Source: Cyanobacteria bacterium OH_CBB_238
GTDB lineage: Bacteria > Cyanobacteriota > Vampirovibrionia > Gastranaerophilales > Gastranaerophilaceae
NCBI GenBank assembly: GCA_023409995.1
Contig: JAEYQN010000027.1
Location: 1 to 5,668, forward strand
Reading direction: 5' to 3'
Length of the DNA: 5,668 nt
Positions 1 through 5,006 of the stretch are shown one piece after another. How positions within the stretch are numbered: position 1 is the first letter of the stretch; every line of letters begins with the position of its first letter. The translations under genes were made by a program, and so were the position numbers. The notes beneath the pieces are model-generated. The model was not told the DNA's origin. It searched no databases and was given only the letters and a program-made list of their open reading frames with translations.

Positions 1-461
1 CCATTGTGTCGTTCCAGTATATTTGCAGCTATTTGTACAGACATTTTTCCGGCAACTTCACTCATAGGAATAAGCAAAGGTAATTGTCCGTCGTCGGTTT
101 GTATTGTTTCATAGGCAATTGCTGTTATTTTTTTCTCTAATAGAACTTTTGTCAATTCTTCATCTACTGCAAGGTGTAGATATGTAAATAGCGTTTGTCC
201 TTCTCTTAGCATTTTATATTCTATTGGCTGGGGTTCTTTTACTTTTACGATTACATCAGCGTTTCCGTATATATCTTCAATTGTATCTAGGATCGAAGCA
301 CCTTCTTTTATATATTCATCGTCTGTAAATCCACTATTTACACCAGCATCTTTCTGTATATAAACGGAGTGTGATGATTTTACTAAAGAATGAACCCCCG
401 CTGGAGTGATTGCTACACGATTTTCGTTGTTTTTAATCTCTTTTGGTACACCAATAATCAT
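1..461 (-). CDS. ald: Alanine dehydrogenase, N-terminal part (3' end beyond window)
   Basis: This gene encodes NAD-dependent L-alanine dehydrogenase, a cytoplasmic enzyme that interconverts alanine with pyruvate and ammonia. Reading leftward from the ATG at 461, 153 complete codons are present; the family is usually about 370 residues, so only the N-terminal catalytic domain is here and the Rossmann NAD domain lies off the edge. The start [20 protein letters not shown] is the family signature. Arg15 (substrate carboxylate), Lys75 in KVKEP and His96 in TYLHLA fall exactly at the positions of the known catalytic residues. A further family motif, [14 protein letters not shown], lies near residues 128-141. 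A strong ribosome-binding site, AAGGAGA, lies 5-7 bases before the ATG, which fixes the start. The gene lies 73 bp downstream of pyrF on the same strand, with a hairpin in the gap. Transhydrogenase PntA shares this fold, but the N-terminal motifs favour Ald. Confidence 0.93.
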   Translation of the reverse strand, partial: MIIGVPKEIKNNENRVAITPAGVHSLVKSSHSVYIQKDAGVNSGFTDDEYIKEGASILDTIEDIYGNADVIVKVKEPQPIEYKMLREGQTLFTYLHLAVDEELTKVLLEKKITAIAYETIQTDDGQLPLLIPMSEVAGKMSVQIAANILERHN

Positions 462-502
462 AAAATATCTCCTTGCCTCATATACTAAACCTCTTATAGA
501 AA

Positions 503-529
503 TAGAGCCTGAATTATATTCAGACTCTA
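503..529 (-). terminator. Intergenic hairpin between pyrF and ald, possible weak terminator
   Basis: In the minus-strand transcript, positions 529-518 and 514-503 form a 12-bp stem (one G-U pair, otherwise perfect) with a 3-base loop. It starts 6 bases after the pyrF stop codon. The bases that follow are UUUCUAU, so the U-tract is short and interrupted. It could be a leaky terminator after pyrF, or a processing or stability element that lowers ald expression from a pyrF transcript. I saw no clear separate ald promoter in the 73-bp gap, which favours partial read-through into ald. Confidence 0.45.
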
Positions 530-534
530 AATGT

Positions 535-1287
535 TTATTCATTATTTTGAATTGCTTCTTCGATTTCGTTGATTATCATTTTTATGGCGGCTACCGGGTC
601 ATCGGCAGAGGTAATAGGACGACCGATCACCATGTAATCAACTCCTGATCTAACTGCTTCTGCTGGGGAAACAACTCTTAATTGGTCATTTACGACAGAC
701 CAAGTTGGCCGTATTGCAGGGCATACAATGATAAAATCATTGCCAACTTCTTTTCTTATTTTTTTAGCTTCTGATGCAGATGCAACTATACCACTTATTC
801 CTGCTTCTTTTGCAACCCTTGTTATATGGGCTACATATTCTTCCAATGTAACTTTTACATTTAATTCTTCTGTCAGTGTCCTTTGCCCAAAGCTGGAAAG
901 TAAAGTAACACCCATTATTGTTGGAGTGGGTATATCTAATCGTTTAGCCGTTTCTCTACAAAGTTTTACTGTTGTAGAAACCATCTTTGAGCCACCACAC
1001 GCGTTTATGTTGAAGAAATCAATTCCTTTTTTCATAAGGTTAACACTGGCTTTTGCCACTGTATTTGGTATGTCATGGAATTTGCCATCGAAATAGACTT
1101 TGCCACCATGTTTCTTGATTATATCAACAGCTTCAAAGCCACAAGCAGTATAAAGTTGAAGCCCAACTTTAAAATATCCAACGTAGTCTTTTAGTAGACT
1201 CGTGAATTTTTCGACTTCCTCTAATGTATCAACATCGAGTGCCAAAATAATTCTGTCTTTTGCTTCAACAGGTTTATTTAACGTCAT
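535..1287 (-). CDS. pyrF: Orotidine 5'-phosphate decarboxylase
   Basis: This cytoplasmic TIM-barrel enzyme catalyses the last step of de novo pyrimidine synthesis, OMP to UMP plus CO2. The 250-residue length suits bacterial PyrF (about 230-250). Visible family motifs are ILALDVD (residues 14-20, with Asp18), FKVGLQL (39-45, with Lys40), the catalytic DxKxxD segment in [11 protein letters not shown] (Asp67, Lys69, Asp72), the phosphate-binding AIRP (191-194) and VIGRPIT (220-226). Two positions differ from the common forms: Gly68 where DLKFHD is usual, and CPAIRP where TPGIRP is usual. The catalytic residues are all kept, so activity is expected. The ATG at 1287 is preceded by GAAGGA (5-base spacing) and, further upstream, AGGAGA. 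A candidate promoter and an inverted repeat lie immediately upstream. No other pyr gene is visible next to it, so it appears to be a stand-alone gene followed by ald. Confidence 0.96.
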   Translation of the reverse strand: MTLNKPVEAKDRIILALDVDTLEEVEKFTSLLKDYVGYFKVGLQLYTACGFEAVDIIKKHGGKVYFDGKFHDIPNTVAKASVNLMKKGIDFFNINACGGSKMVSTTVKLCRETAKRLDIPTPTIMGVTLLSSFGQRTLTEELNVKVTLEEYVAHITRVAKEAGISGIVASASEAKKIRKEVGNDFIIVCPAIRPTWSVVNDQLRVVSPAEAVRSGVDYMVIGRPITSADDPVAAIKMIINEIEEAIQNNE

Positions 1288-1302
1288 ACTAATCCTTCAA
1301 TC

Positions 1303-1338
1303 TCCTGTTAAGATATATTATCACCATAATTAACAGGA
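1303..1338. repeat. Inverted repeat around the pyrF promoter, candidate operator
   Basis: A perfect 9-bp inverted repeat, TCCTGTTAA at 1303-1311 and TTAACAGGA at 1330-1338, has an 18-bp spacer. The arms lie on either side of the proposed pyrF -10 box. One arm falls at the expected transcription start and overlaps the upstream AGGAGA; the other runs from the spacer into the first base of the -35 box. If the promoter is right, the upstream arm is not transcribed, so a protein-binding operator is more likely than an RNA hairpin. If transcription starts further upstream, the repeat would instead form a stem hiding part of the Shine-Dalgarno sequence. Both readings are inference. Confidence 0.45.
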
Positions 1339-1343
1339 ATCAA
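1315..1343 (-). promoter_or_regulatory. Candidate sigma70-type promoter of pyrF
   Basis: On the minus strand, TTGATT (1343-1338) and TAATAT (1320-1315) are separated by 17 bp, each matching four of six consensus bases. Transcription would start near 1308, giving a leader of about 20 nt that still contains both Shine-Dalgarno candidates. The same two hexamers with the same spacing occur upstream of tpiA, which strengthens the call. Confidence 0.45.
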
Positions 1344-1412
1344 GAATATTAAATTTGTGTCTTTTTGTTGTAACGGCCAAGTACTTATTTTAATCGTTGG
1401 GAGTGTGTTGTT

Positions 1413-1760
1413 CTATATAGAAAGTTCTTTTGCAAACGCTGCACTTAAAAGGCACGCGTGTTCATATGCATGTGGGTCGCCTTCTTTTTCGAGTTTTTCT
1501 AAAGTTTTATCAAAGTACTTGTCTGCTATTTCTACAAGCTCTGGATTTTTAGTTAGAAAGTTTAAATCATTACTTATGCTATCTGCTTGCTTAACTTGGG
1601 ATTTTCCAACAACACCAAGATCAGGTAATACATTTGATGCATTTGTATTAACTACTGGATCTTCTTCTTTGTGTGCTGGTTCTTCAACAACTTTAGGTTG
1701 TATATTGATTTTTTGATCAATCTTACCACTGTATTGTGGCAAATTATTTATTTCTGACAT
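1413..1760 (-). CDS. Small conserved-looking protein of unknown function (115 aa)
   Basis: I do not recognise this protein. It is hydrophilic, with no signal peptide or membrane segment, so it is probably cytoplasmic. Residues 1-57 are rich in Pro, Glu, Lys, Val and Asn and look disordered. Residues 58-115 look helical, including NPELVEIADKYFDKTLEKLEKE (residues 72-93) and an end with GDPHAYEHACLLSAAFAKEL that holds His97, His101 and the only Cys (103). The ATG at 1760 has GGAGA 7 bases upstream, a well-placed ribosome-binding site, which supports a real gene, as do its ordinary codon content and the absence of an alternative gene in the interval. The stop is TAG at 1413, and pyrF begins 125 bp further on, after its own candidate promoter. 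It could be an adaptor or a lineage-specific regulatory protein, but the sequence alone does not show a role. Confidence 0.8.
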   Translation of the reverse strand: MSEINNLPQYSGKIDQKINIQPKVVEEPAHKEEDPVVNTNASNVLPDLGVVGKSQVKQADSISNDLNFLTKNPELVEIADKYFDKTLEKLEKEGDPHAYEHACLLSAAFAKELSI

Positions 1761-1773
1761 ATTTATATCTCCG

Positions 1774-1822
1774 TGTTTGATTTTTCAACCTCATGCATAA
1801 AAACTCAAACATTTTTTTTTTT
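1774..1822 (+). terminator. Orphan rho-independent terminator-like hairpin
   Basis: On the plus strand, positions 1774-1785 pair with 1799-1811 (12 bp with one bulged C at 1804) around a 13-base loop, followed directly by 11 T (1812-1822). The geometry is that of an intrinsic terminator, although the stem has few G-C pairs. No plus-strand gene lies upstream, so it would stop antisense transcription arriving through ald, pyrF and the 115-aa gene. In the opposite direction it would form a hairpin in the 5' leader of the 115-aa gene, ending just before its GGAGA. Confidence 0.45.
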
Positions 1823-1900
1823 GCTAGTTTTATTATTAATATATACTTTTTGCTTTTTTGGATATTTTTTTGTTTGTCTTTTTGCTTAGAATAACAGGTC

Positions 1901-2044
1901 ATGCAAGCTTTAAAATTCAACTTAACATTTTGTAATATTTTATTGATTTGTTATATACTAAATCTATTCTATATGCTTTTTCTCTTATATATAATAATTT
2001 GTAAAGAATATTCTAAAATGCTACATAAGTATGATTTGAATTAA
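1901..2044 (+). CDS. Doubtful small hydrophobic ORF (47 aa)
   Basis: An ATG-started frame of 47 codons ends with TAA 13 bases before the cysteine-cluster gene. Its product would be a small single-span membrane protein: a short polar start, a hydrophobic stretch of about 25 residues (roughly 10-34, rich in Leu, Ile, Tyr and Phe) and a basic end (KEYSKMLHKYDLN). Against it, T-rich DNA gives Leu/Ile/Phe/Tyr-rich frames by chance, and the only AGG lies 2 bases from the ATG, too close for a normal ribosome-binding site. It is recorded because an open frame this long is not expected often in such A+T-rich DNA. Confidence 0.15.
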   Translation: MQALKFNLTFCNILLICYILNLFYMLFLLYIIICKEYSKMLHKYDLN

Positions 2045-2045
2045 C

Positions 2046-2051
2046 TATAAT
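2046..2051 (+). promoter_or_regulatory. Perfect -10 box 6 bases before the cysteine-cluster gene
   Basis: TATAAT occurs 6 bases before the ATG at 2058. Transcription from it would start about 7 bases downstream, at or next to the A of the start codon, giving a leaderless mRNA. No -35 hexamer is recognisable at the right distance and no extended -10 TG is present. No Shine-Dalgarno sequence precedes this gene, which fits a leaderless start. TATAAT is common by chance in DNA this A+T-rich. Confidence 0.35.
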
Positions 2052-2057
2052 ATTGAA

Positions 2058-2654
2058 ATGATATCTATTGATTTTAATGACTATATGCTTGACATAAAGG
2101 GAGTTGATGATTCGTTATCCTACTTATGCCTAAAATGTGGAAAATGTTGTAAGTTGCTTACTTTTTCAGAAAATAGGATTTCGCTTTTGCAAAAAGAAAA
2201 CGGCGGAGATGTCGAGGCTGCTTTTTGGTTAAAAAATTTAATTCCATATATTGAGTATGAAGAAGCTTGCTCTATTGAACCATCTTATTTCAACAAGATA
2301 TTGATGCAAACCTCTTTTGGGCAAACATTTGAAAACACATATTTTTATGGATGCAAATGTTTATTAAATAACAATATGTGTGACTGTTATAGCTCTAGAC
2401 CATCTAAATGCAGCAACTTTCCTTCTAATCCTTGGGAGGTTCTTCCTGATGGTTGTGGTTATTTGGGTTGGCAATTTGAACAAAAAGAATTATATAAACA
2501 GAGAGTTCGGAAGTTGAAAGATATATTATATGAATTATCTTATTATAAAGATGGTGCAGTTGTTGGCATAGATGGTGTAACTGCTATGGAGCTTAGGTTA
2601 AAAATAGTAGAAAAAATAGAGCCTTTTCGTAAATTTGGGTCAGATAGTTGGTAA
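2058..2654 (+). CDS. YkgJ-family cysteine-cluster protein (CxxCxxCC)
   Basis: This is a 198-residue soluble protein with the N-terminal cluster CLKCGKCCKLL (Cys24, 27, 30, 31), the signature of the YkgJ/CxxCxxCC family. These proteins are believed to bind zinc or an Fe-S cluster, but their function is not established. The second half of the family pattern is present as CKC (99-101), CDCYSSRPSKC (108-118, matching the C-x-Y-x-x-RP-x-x-C motif) and NFPSNPW, with a further Cys133. In all there are 11 cysteines, more than a single four-ligand site needs. The C-terminal 60 residues look helical. No signal peptide or membrane segment is present. The ATG at 2058 is the first in frame; no Shine-Dalgarno sequence precedes it, but a TATAAT does. 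The next gene starts 81 bp downstream on the same strand without an obvious terminator, so co-transcription is possible. Family membership is well supported; the role is not. Confidence 0.82.
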   Translation: MISIDFNDYMLDIKGVDDSLSYLCLKCGKCCKLLTFSENRISLLQKENGGDVEAAFWLKNLIPYIEYEEACSIEPSYFNKILMQTSFGQTFENTYFYGCKCLLNNNMCDCYSSRPSKCSNFPSNPWEVLPDGCGYLGWQFEQKELYKQRVRKLKDILYELSYYKDGAVVGIDGVTAMELRLKIVEKIEPFRKFGSDSW

Positions 2655-2735
2655 AATTATTAAATCTTGTATTCATAATGAGTATGTGGAATAAGATACA
2701 TTGAAAATATTGAAATTTTGCCAGAAAATATAAAT

Positions 2736-3911
2736 ATGAAGAAAAAATTAGTACTTTTATTGATCTTTTTTGTAATTGCAAGTGAGGCATTTGCGAGAAA
2801 TTCACCTAAAATAACTGATATTCCAGTTGTTGGTGATAGTGCTGCGCAAACATACTCAGATGTTGAAAATGACAATGATTCAAGTGATGAATATTATTTT
2901 TTGGATCCTGAAGATCTGAAAAATATGGGATATCCAATTGGCAGTTTGTCAGATAAGGAAAAGAAAATAAGAAATAATAAGAAACAAGAAAAAAGTCAAT
3001 CATCAGAAGAACACGAAGATATTCAAGACAATGAGCAAATAAATAACAATGATCAAACTTCAGTGAGTGATGACCATGGACAAGATGAAATTACATTGAG
3101 GCTAAATGGTTCTCAGGAACAGTATGAATCCAAAAAAACATTTATATTGCAAACAGAAGTCAATGCAACTTACGAGCCAATACAAGCTAATAATACGTTT
3201 TGGGATACTTCAAAGAATTTTTTAAATACATACTATAGTAATCAGATGAATAGACGGCCAATGCCCGTTATGTTTAATTCGTCATATTTGAAAAAAAATA
3301 TAGATAAAAACACCGCAGTTTATGTTGGTCAAACATATTTGTCAGACTTTAATAATACAACAGTTGACTTTATTGGTGCTAATACAACAACGTTTGATCA
3401 AGGGGCTAAAGTGATAACCAATACAAATTTGTTGAACATGTCTGTTGGAATGAGTAATTCTACTTTGAATAATAACCTATCTGGTGGAGCTGTAGTTTCG
3501 ACAAATCCTTTTTCTACAAAATGGACAAAAGGGGAATTTATAGTTGGTGCTGGTTATTACGGAAATGAGCTTGAGGATGACAATAAAAGAACAACTGGTT
3601 TTTATGGACAATATAAATATAACCGGTTAAAGCTCAATGCTCAGGCTGCAAAGAGTAAATACGCAAATACAGAAGGGTTAGAAACAAGTCTTTATTTTAC
3701 TCCTGAATTTCAATTGACAGATTCTATATCTATAAAAACACGATTTGCTAAAAATATTTCTCAGGAAACGAATCAGGATGAAATAGGGTTGAGTTATAAG
3801 CCTAAAAATAATCCTCGTGGGCTTGAACTTGAAGTAAGGGCAGGCAATTCATATTCAAATCAATCAAATTCTGCTCAAAAATTTAGGTTTTCTGCAAAGT
3901 TTAAAATATAA
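2736..3911 (+). CDS. Exported, probable outer-membrane beta-barrel-like protein
   Basis: I cannot assign a named family. The 391-residue product starts with a clear Sec signal peptide: MKKK, a hydrophobic core LVLLLIFFVIA, and the cleavage site SEAFA/RN after residue 20. Residues 35-60 are acidic, and a segment FLDPEDLKNMGYPIGS (55-70) looks ordered. Residues 72-118 are a charged, low-complexity linker rich in Glu, Asp, Lys, Gln and Asn. From about 130 the sequence is rich in Asn, Thr, Ser and aromatics, with alternating polar/hydrophobic stretches (for example 266-275, 286-295, 315-325, 328-338 and 382-391) suggesting paired beta strands, and it ends in FRFSAKFKI. There is no cysteine, as is common for exported proteins. 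The ATG at 2736 is chosen over the in-frame TTG at 2718 because it places MKKK at the N-terminus. No Shine-Dalgarno sequence is visible. A periplasmic or surface protein is the alternative. Confidence 0.75.
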   Translation: MKKKLVLLLIFFVIASEAFARNSPKITDIPVVGDSAAQTYSDVENDNDSSDEYYFLDPEDLKNMGYPIGSLSDKEKKIRNNKKQEKSQSSEEHEDIQDNEQINNNDQTSVSDDHGQDEITLRLNGSQEQYESKKTFILQTEVNATYEPIQANNTFWDTSKNFLNTYYSNQMNRRPMPVMFNSSYLKKNIDKNTAVYVGQTYLSDFNNTTVDFIGANTTTFDQGAKVITNTNLLNMSVGMSNSTLNNNLSGGAVVSTNPFSTKWTKGEFIVGAGYYGNELEDDNKRTTGFYGQYKYNRLKLNAQAAKSKYANTEGLETSLYFTPEFQLTDSISIKTRFAKNISQETNQDEIGLSYKPKNNPRGLELEVRAGNSYSNQSNSAQKFRFSAKFKI

Positions 3912-3923
3912 CTTTTATGGTGT

Positions 3924-3949
3924 AAAAAAAGACCGCTTTGAGGGCGGTC
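3924..3949 (-). terminator. Intrinsic terminator of tpiA in the convergent gap
   Basis: On the minus strand, GACCGC (3949-3944) and GCGGTC (3936-3931) form a G+C-rich 6-bp stem with a 7-base loop, followed by seven U (3930-3924). It lies about 33 bp beyond the tpiA stop and is a classic rho-independent terminator. The convergent exported-protein gene stops at 3911; in that direction the stem is preceded by A7 and followed by GGAAAATTTT, so it may also work, less well, as a shared bidirectional terminator. Confidence 0.88.
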
Positions 3950-3982
3950 GGAAAATTTTCATTAGTGTGTTTTATGTCTTTT

Positions 3983-4759
3983 TTATACGGCACCTTTGAT
4001 TATTTTAGCAAAGCTATCAGCTGTTAAGCTTGCTCCACCAACTAGTGCACCGTCGATATCTGATTTACCCATTTGTTCTGATATTGTATCTGGTTTTACG
4101 CTTCCACCATATAAGATTCTGATAGCATCAGCTGCTTTTGCGCTTGAGACTTCTTTTACTACATTTCTGATCATAGCAATAACTCTGTTTGCCTCATCTG
4201 AGTCACAAGTTTTACCTGTTCCTATAGCCCAGATAGGTTCATATGCAATGATAGATTTTTCAATATCTGACTCAGAAAGTTCAGATAGAGCTGCTTTAAT
4301 TTGCTCTGCGATATGAGAGTCCGTTATTCCAGCTTCTCTTTGTTCTAGTGATTCACCACAACAAATGATTGGAACTAAATTATTTTTCAATATAGCTTTT
4401 GCTTTTTTATTGATCATTTCATCAGTTTCGCCGAAGAATTGTCTTCTTTCGCTGTGTCCGATTATAATATATTCACACCCTGCATCTTTTGCCATTTCAA
4501 CAGAAATCTCTCCAGTAAAAGCGCCTTGAGTTTCAAAGTGACAATTTTGCGCAGATAATTTGACTTTTCCACAACCACAATCAACAATTGCTTTATTTAC
4601 TACATATAACGCTGTAGCAGTAGGTGCAACAACAACTTCTGGAAGTTGGTCTTTGTTAGTATCTTTTAATTCAGCCATAATGCCATTTACTAATTCAACT
4701 GCTTCATTCTGAAGTTTGTGCATTTTCCAATTGCCTGCGATTACTGGTCGTCTTGCCAT
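3983..4759 (-). CDS. tpiA: Triosephosphate isomerase
   Basis: This cytoplasmic TIM-barrel enzyme of glycolysis and gluconeogenesis interconverts dihydroxyacetone phosphate and glyceraldehyde 3-phosphate. The 258-residue product has every hallmark: the N-terminal AGNWKMHK with Asn10 and Lys12, IIIGHSERRQFFGETDE with the electrophilic His102, AYEPIWAIGTGKT with the catalytic base Glu174 and the flexible loop 6 that follows it, YGGSV (217-221) and the phosphate-binding GALVGGASL (237-245). Nothing is missing and no truncation is seen. A longer frame begins at an ATG at 4774, but GAGGGA lies 7 bases before the ATG at 4759, and MARRPVIAGNWKM matches the usual family start, so 4759 is chosen. The gene has its own candidate promoter and a strong terminator and faces away from the neighbouring signalling gene, so it appears monocistronic. 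No other glycolytic gene is in the window. Confidence 0.98.
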   Translation of the reverse strand: MARRPVIAGNWKMHKLQNEAVELVNGIMAELKDTNKDQLPEVVVAPTATALYVVNKAIVDCGCGKVKLSAQNCHFETQGAFTGEISVEMAKDAGCEYIIIGHSERRQFFGETDEMINKKAKAILKNNLVPIICCGESLEQREAGITDSHIAEQIKAALSELSESDIEKSIIAYEPIWAIGTGKTCDSDEANRVIAMIRNVVKEVSSAKAADAIRILYGGSVKPDTISEQMGKSDIDGALVGGASLTADSFAKIIKGAV

Positions 4760-4766
4760 AATAAAA

Positions 4767-4772
4767 TCCCTC
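4767..4772 (-). promoter_or_regulatory. Shine-Dalgarno site that decides the tpiA start
   Basis: GAGGGA on the minus strand lies 7 bases before the ATG at 4759. It falls downstream of the alternative in-frame ATG at 4774, so it can serve only the shorter start. Confidence 0.75.
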
Positions 4773-4794
4773 ATGTTTCATCTCTATAATTCAA

Positions 4795-4823
4795 ATATTA
4801 TGCAAAACACAAAATATAATCAA
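4795..4823 (-). promoter_or_regulatory. Candidate sigma70-type promoter of tpiA
   Basis: On the minus strand, TTGATT (4823-4818) and TAATAT (4800-4795) are 17 bp apart, identical in boxes and spacing to the candidate at pyrF. The expected start is near 4788, giving a leader of about 28 nt that contains the GAGGGA ribosome-binding site and places the ATG at 4774 in the leader. Confidence 0.5.
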
Positions 4824-4899
4824 GTAAAAAGTCATTATTTTTTATAAAAAATCTTTTTTCTATTATATTTGGAGTATTTTAATTATTTCAAATATAGTC

Positions 4900-4905
4900 T
4901 ATAAT
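4900..4905 (+). promoter_or_regulatory. Possible -10 box for the response-regulator gene
   Basis: TATAAT lies about 100 bp before the ATG at 5007, with no good -35 hexamer at the expected distance. If used, it would give a leader of about 95 nt. The leader does not match a riboswitch class that I can recognise. Confidence 0.22.
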
Positions 4906-4966
4906 TTTAGATAATTTAACTTTTGTAAATACCAGAGGCAAATAATTAAAGTTGGCATGATTTTTT

Positions 4967-5004
4967 GTCGATGTAATCCTAGTGAGTCTGGCGAGTCGAT
5001 GTAA
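4967..5004 (+). repeat. Direct repeat GTCGATGTAA upstream of the response-regulator gene
   Basis: A perfect 10-bp direct repeat occurs at 4967-4976 and 4995-5004, with starts 28 bp apart, the second copy ending 2 bases before the ATG. A second, shorter pair, GAGTC, lies at 4984-4988 and 4993-4997. The region is less A+T-rich than the DNA around it. Regularly placed copies suggest a regulator site or a small local duplication; which one cannot be told from one sequence. Confidence 0.5.
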
Positions 5005-5006
5005 AT

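Larger units (their letters stand above)
1761..2057. other. Divergent A+T-rich intergenic region
   Basis: This gap separates the 115-aa gene (leftward) from the cysteine-cluster gene (rightward) and must hold both sets of expression signals. It contains the ribosome-binding site of the 115-aa gene, a hairpin followed by 11 T on the plus strand, a doubtful 47-codon frame and a TATAAT box just before the rightward gene. I found no convincing promoter for the leftward gene, no tRNA-like fold and no long repeat. Confidence 0.7.

Noticed and set aside
406..648. Open frame of 80 codons on the plus strand
   Set aside because: It is antisense to the ald start and the pyrF end, both strongly supported, and its product resembles no known protein.
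728..1096. Open frame of 122 codons on the plus strand
   Set aside because: It lies wholly inside pyrF on the opposite strand; pyrF is certain and explains the open frame.
1357..1716. Open frame of 119 codons on the plus strand opposite the 115-aa gene
   Set aside because: The minus-strand frame has a well-placed ribosome-binding site and a plausible hydrophilic, helical product; this frame has no such site and a Ser/Phe/Leu-rich product typical of an antisense shadow.
1823..1900. Plus-strand promoter TTGCTA-N15-TATACT at 1821-1847
   Set aside because: The spacing is short, it overlaps the T-run of the hairpin, and hexamers of this quality are expected by chance in such A+T-rich DNA.
2718..2735. 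Upstream TTG start for the exported protein
   Set aside because: It would place six residues before MKKK and lacks a ribosome-binding site; the ATG at 2736 gives a normal signal peptide.
2593..3003. Three overlapping minus-strand frames of 65-71 codons
   Set aside because: They are antisense to the end of the cysteine-cluster gene and the signal-peptide region of the exported protein; their content mirrors A+T-rich coding DNA.
3996..4316. Open frame of 106 codons on the plus strand
   Set aside because: It lies wholly inside tpiA on the opposite strand; tpiA is certain.
4760..4774. Upstream ATG adding five residues to TpiA
   Set aside because: The GAGGGA site lies downstream of this ATG and serves the ATG at 4759, which also matches the family N-terminus.
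4952..4970. Sigma54-like sequence TTGGCA...TTG before the response-regulator gene
   Set aside because: The spacing between the GG and the -12 G is one base too long and the -12 element lacks GC.
4906..5006. Cyclic di-GMP riboswitch in the leader of the HD-GYP gene
   Set aside because: It would be attractive by context, but the leader lacks the conserved GEMM core and shows only a 5-bp CCAGA/TCTGG pairing about 50 bases apart.
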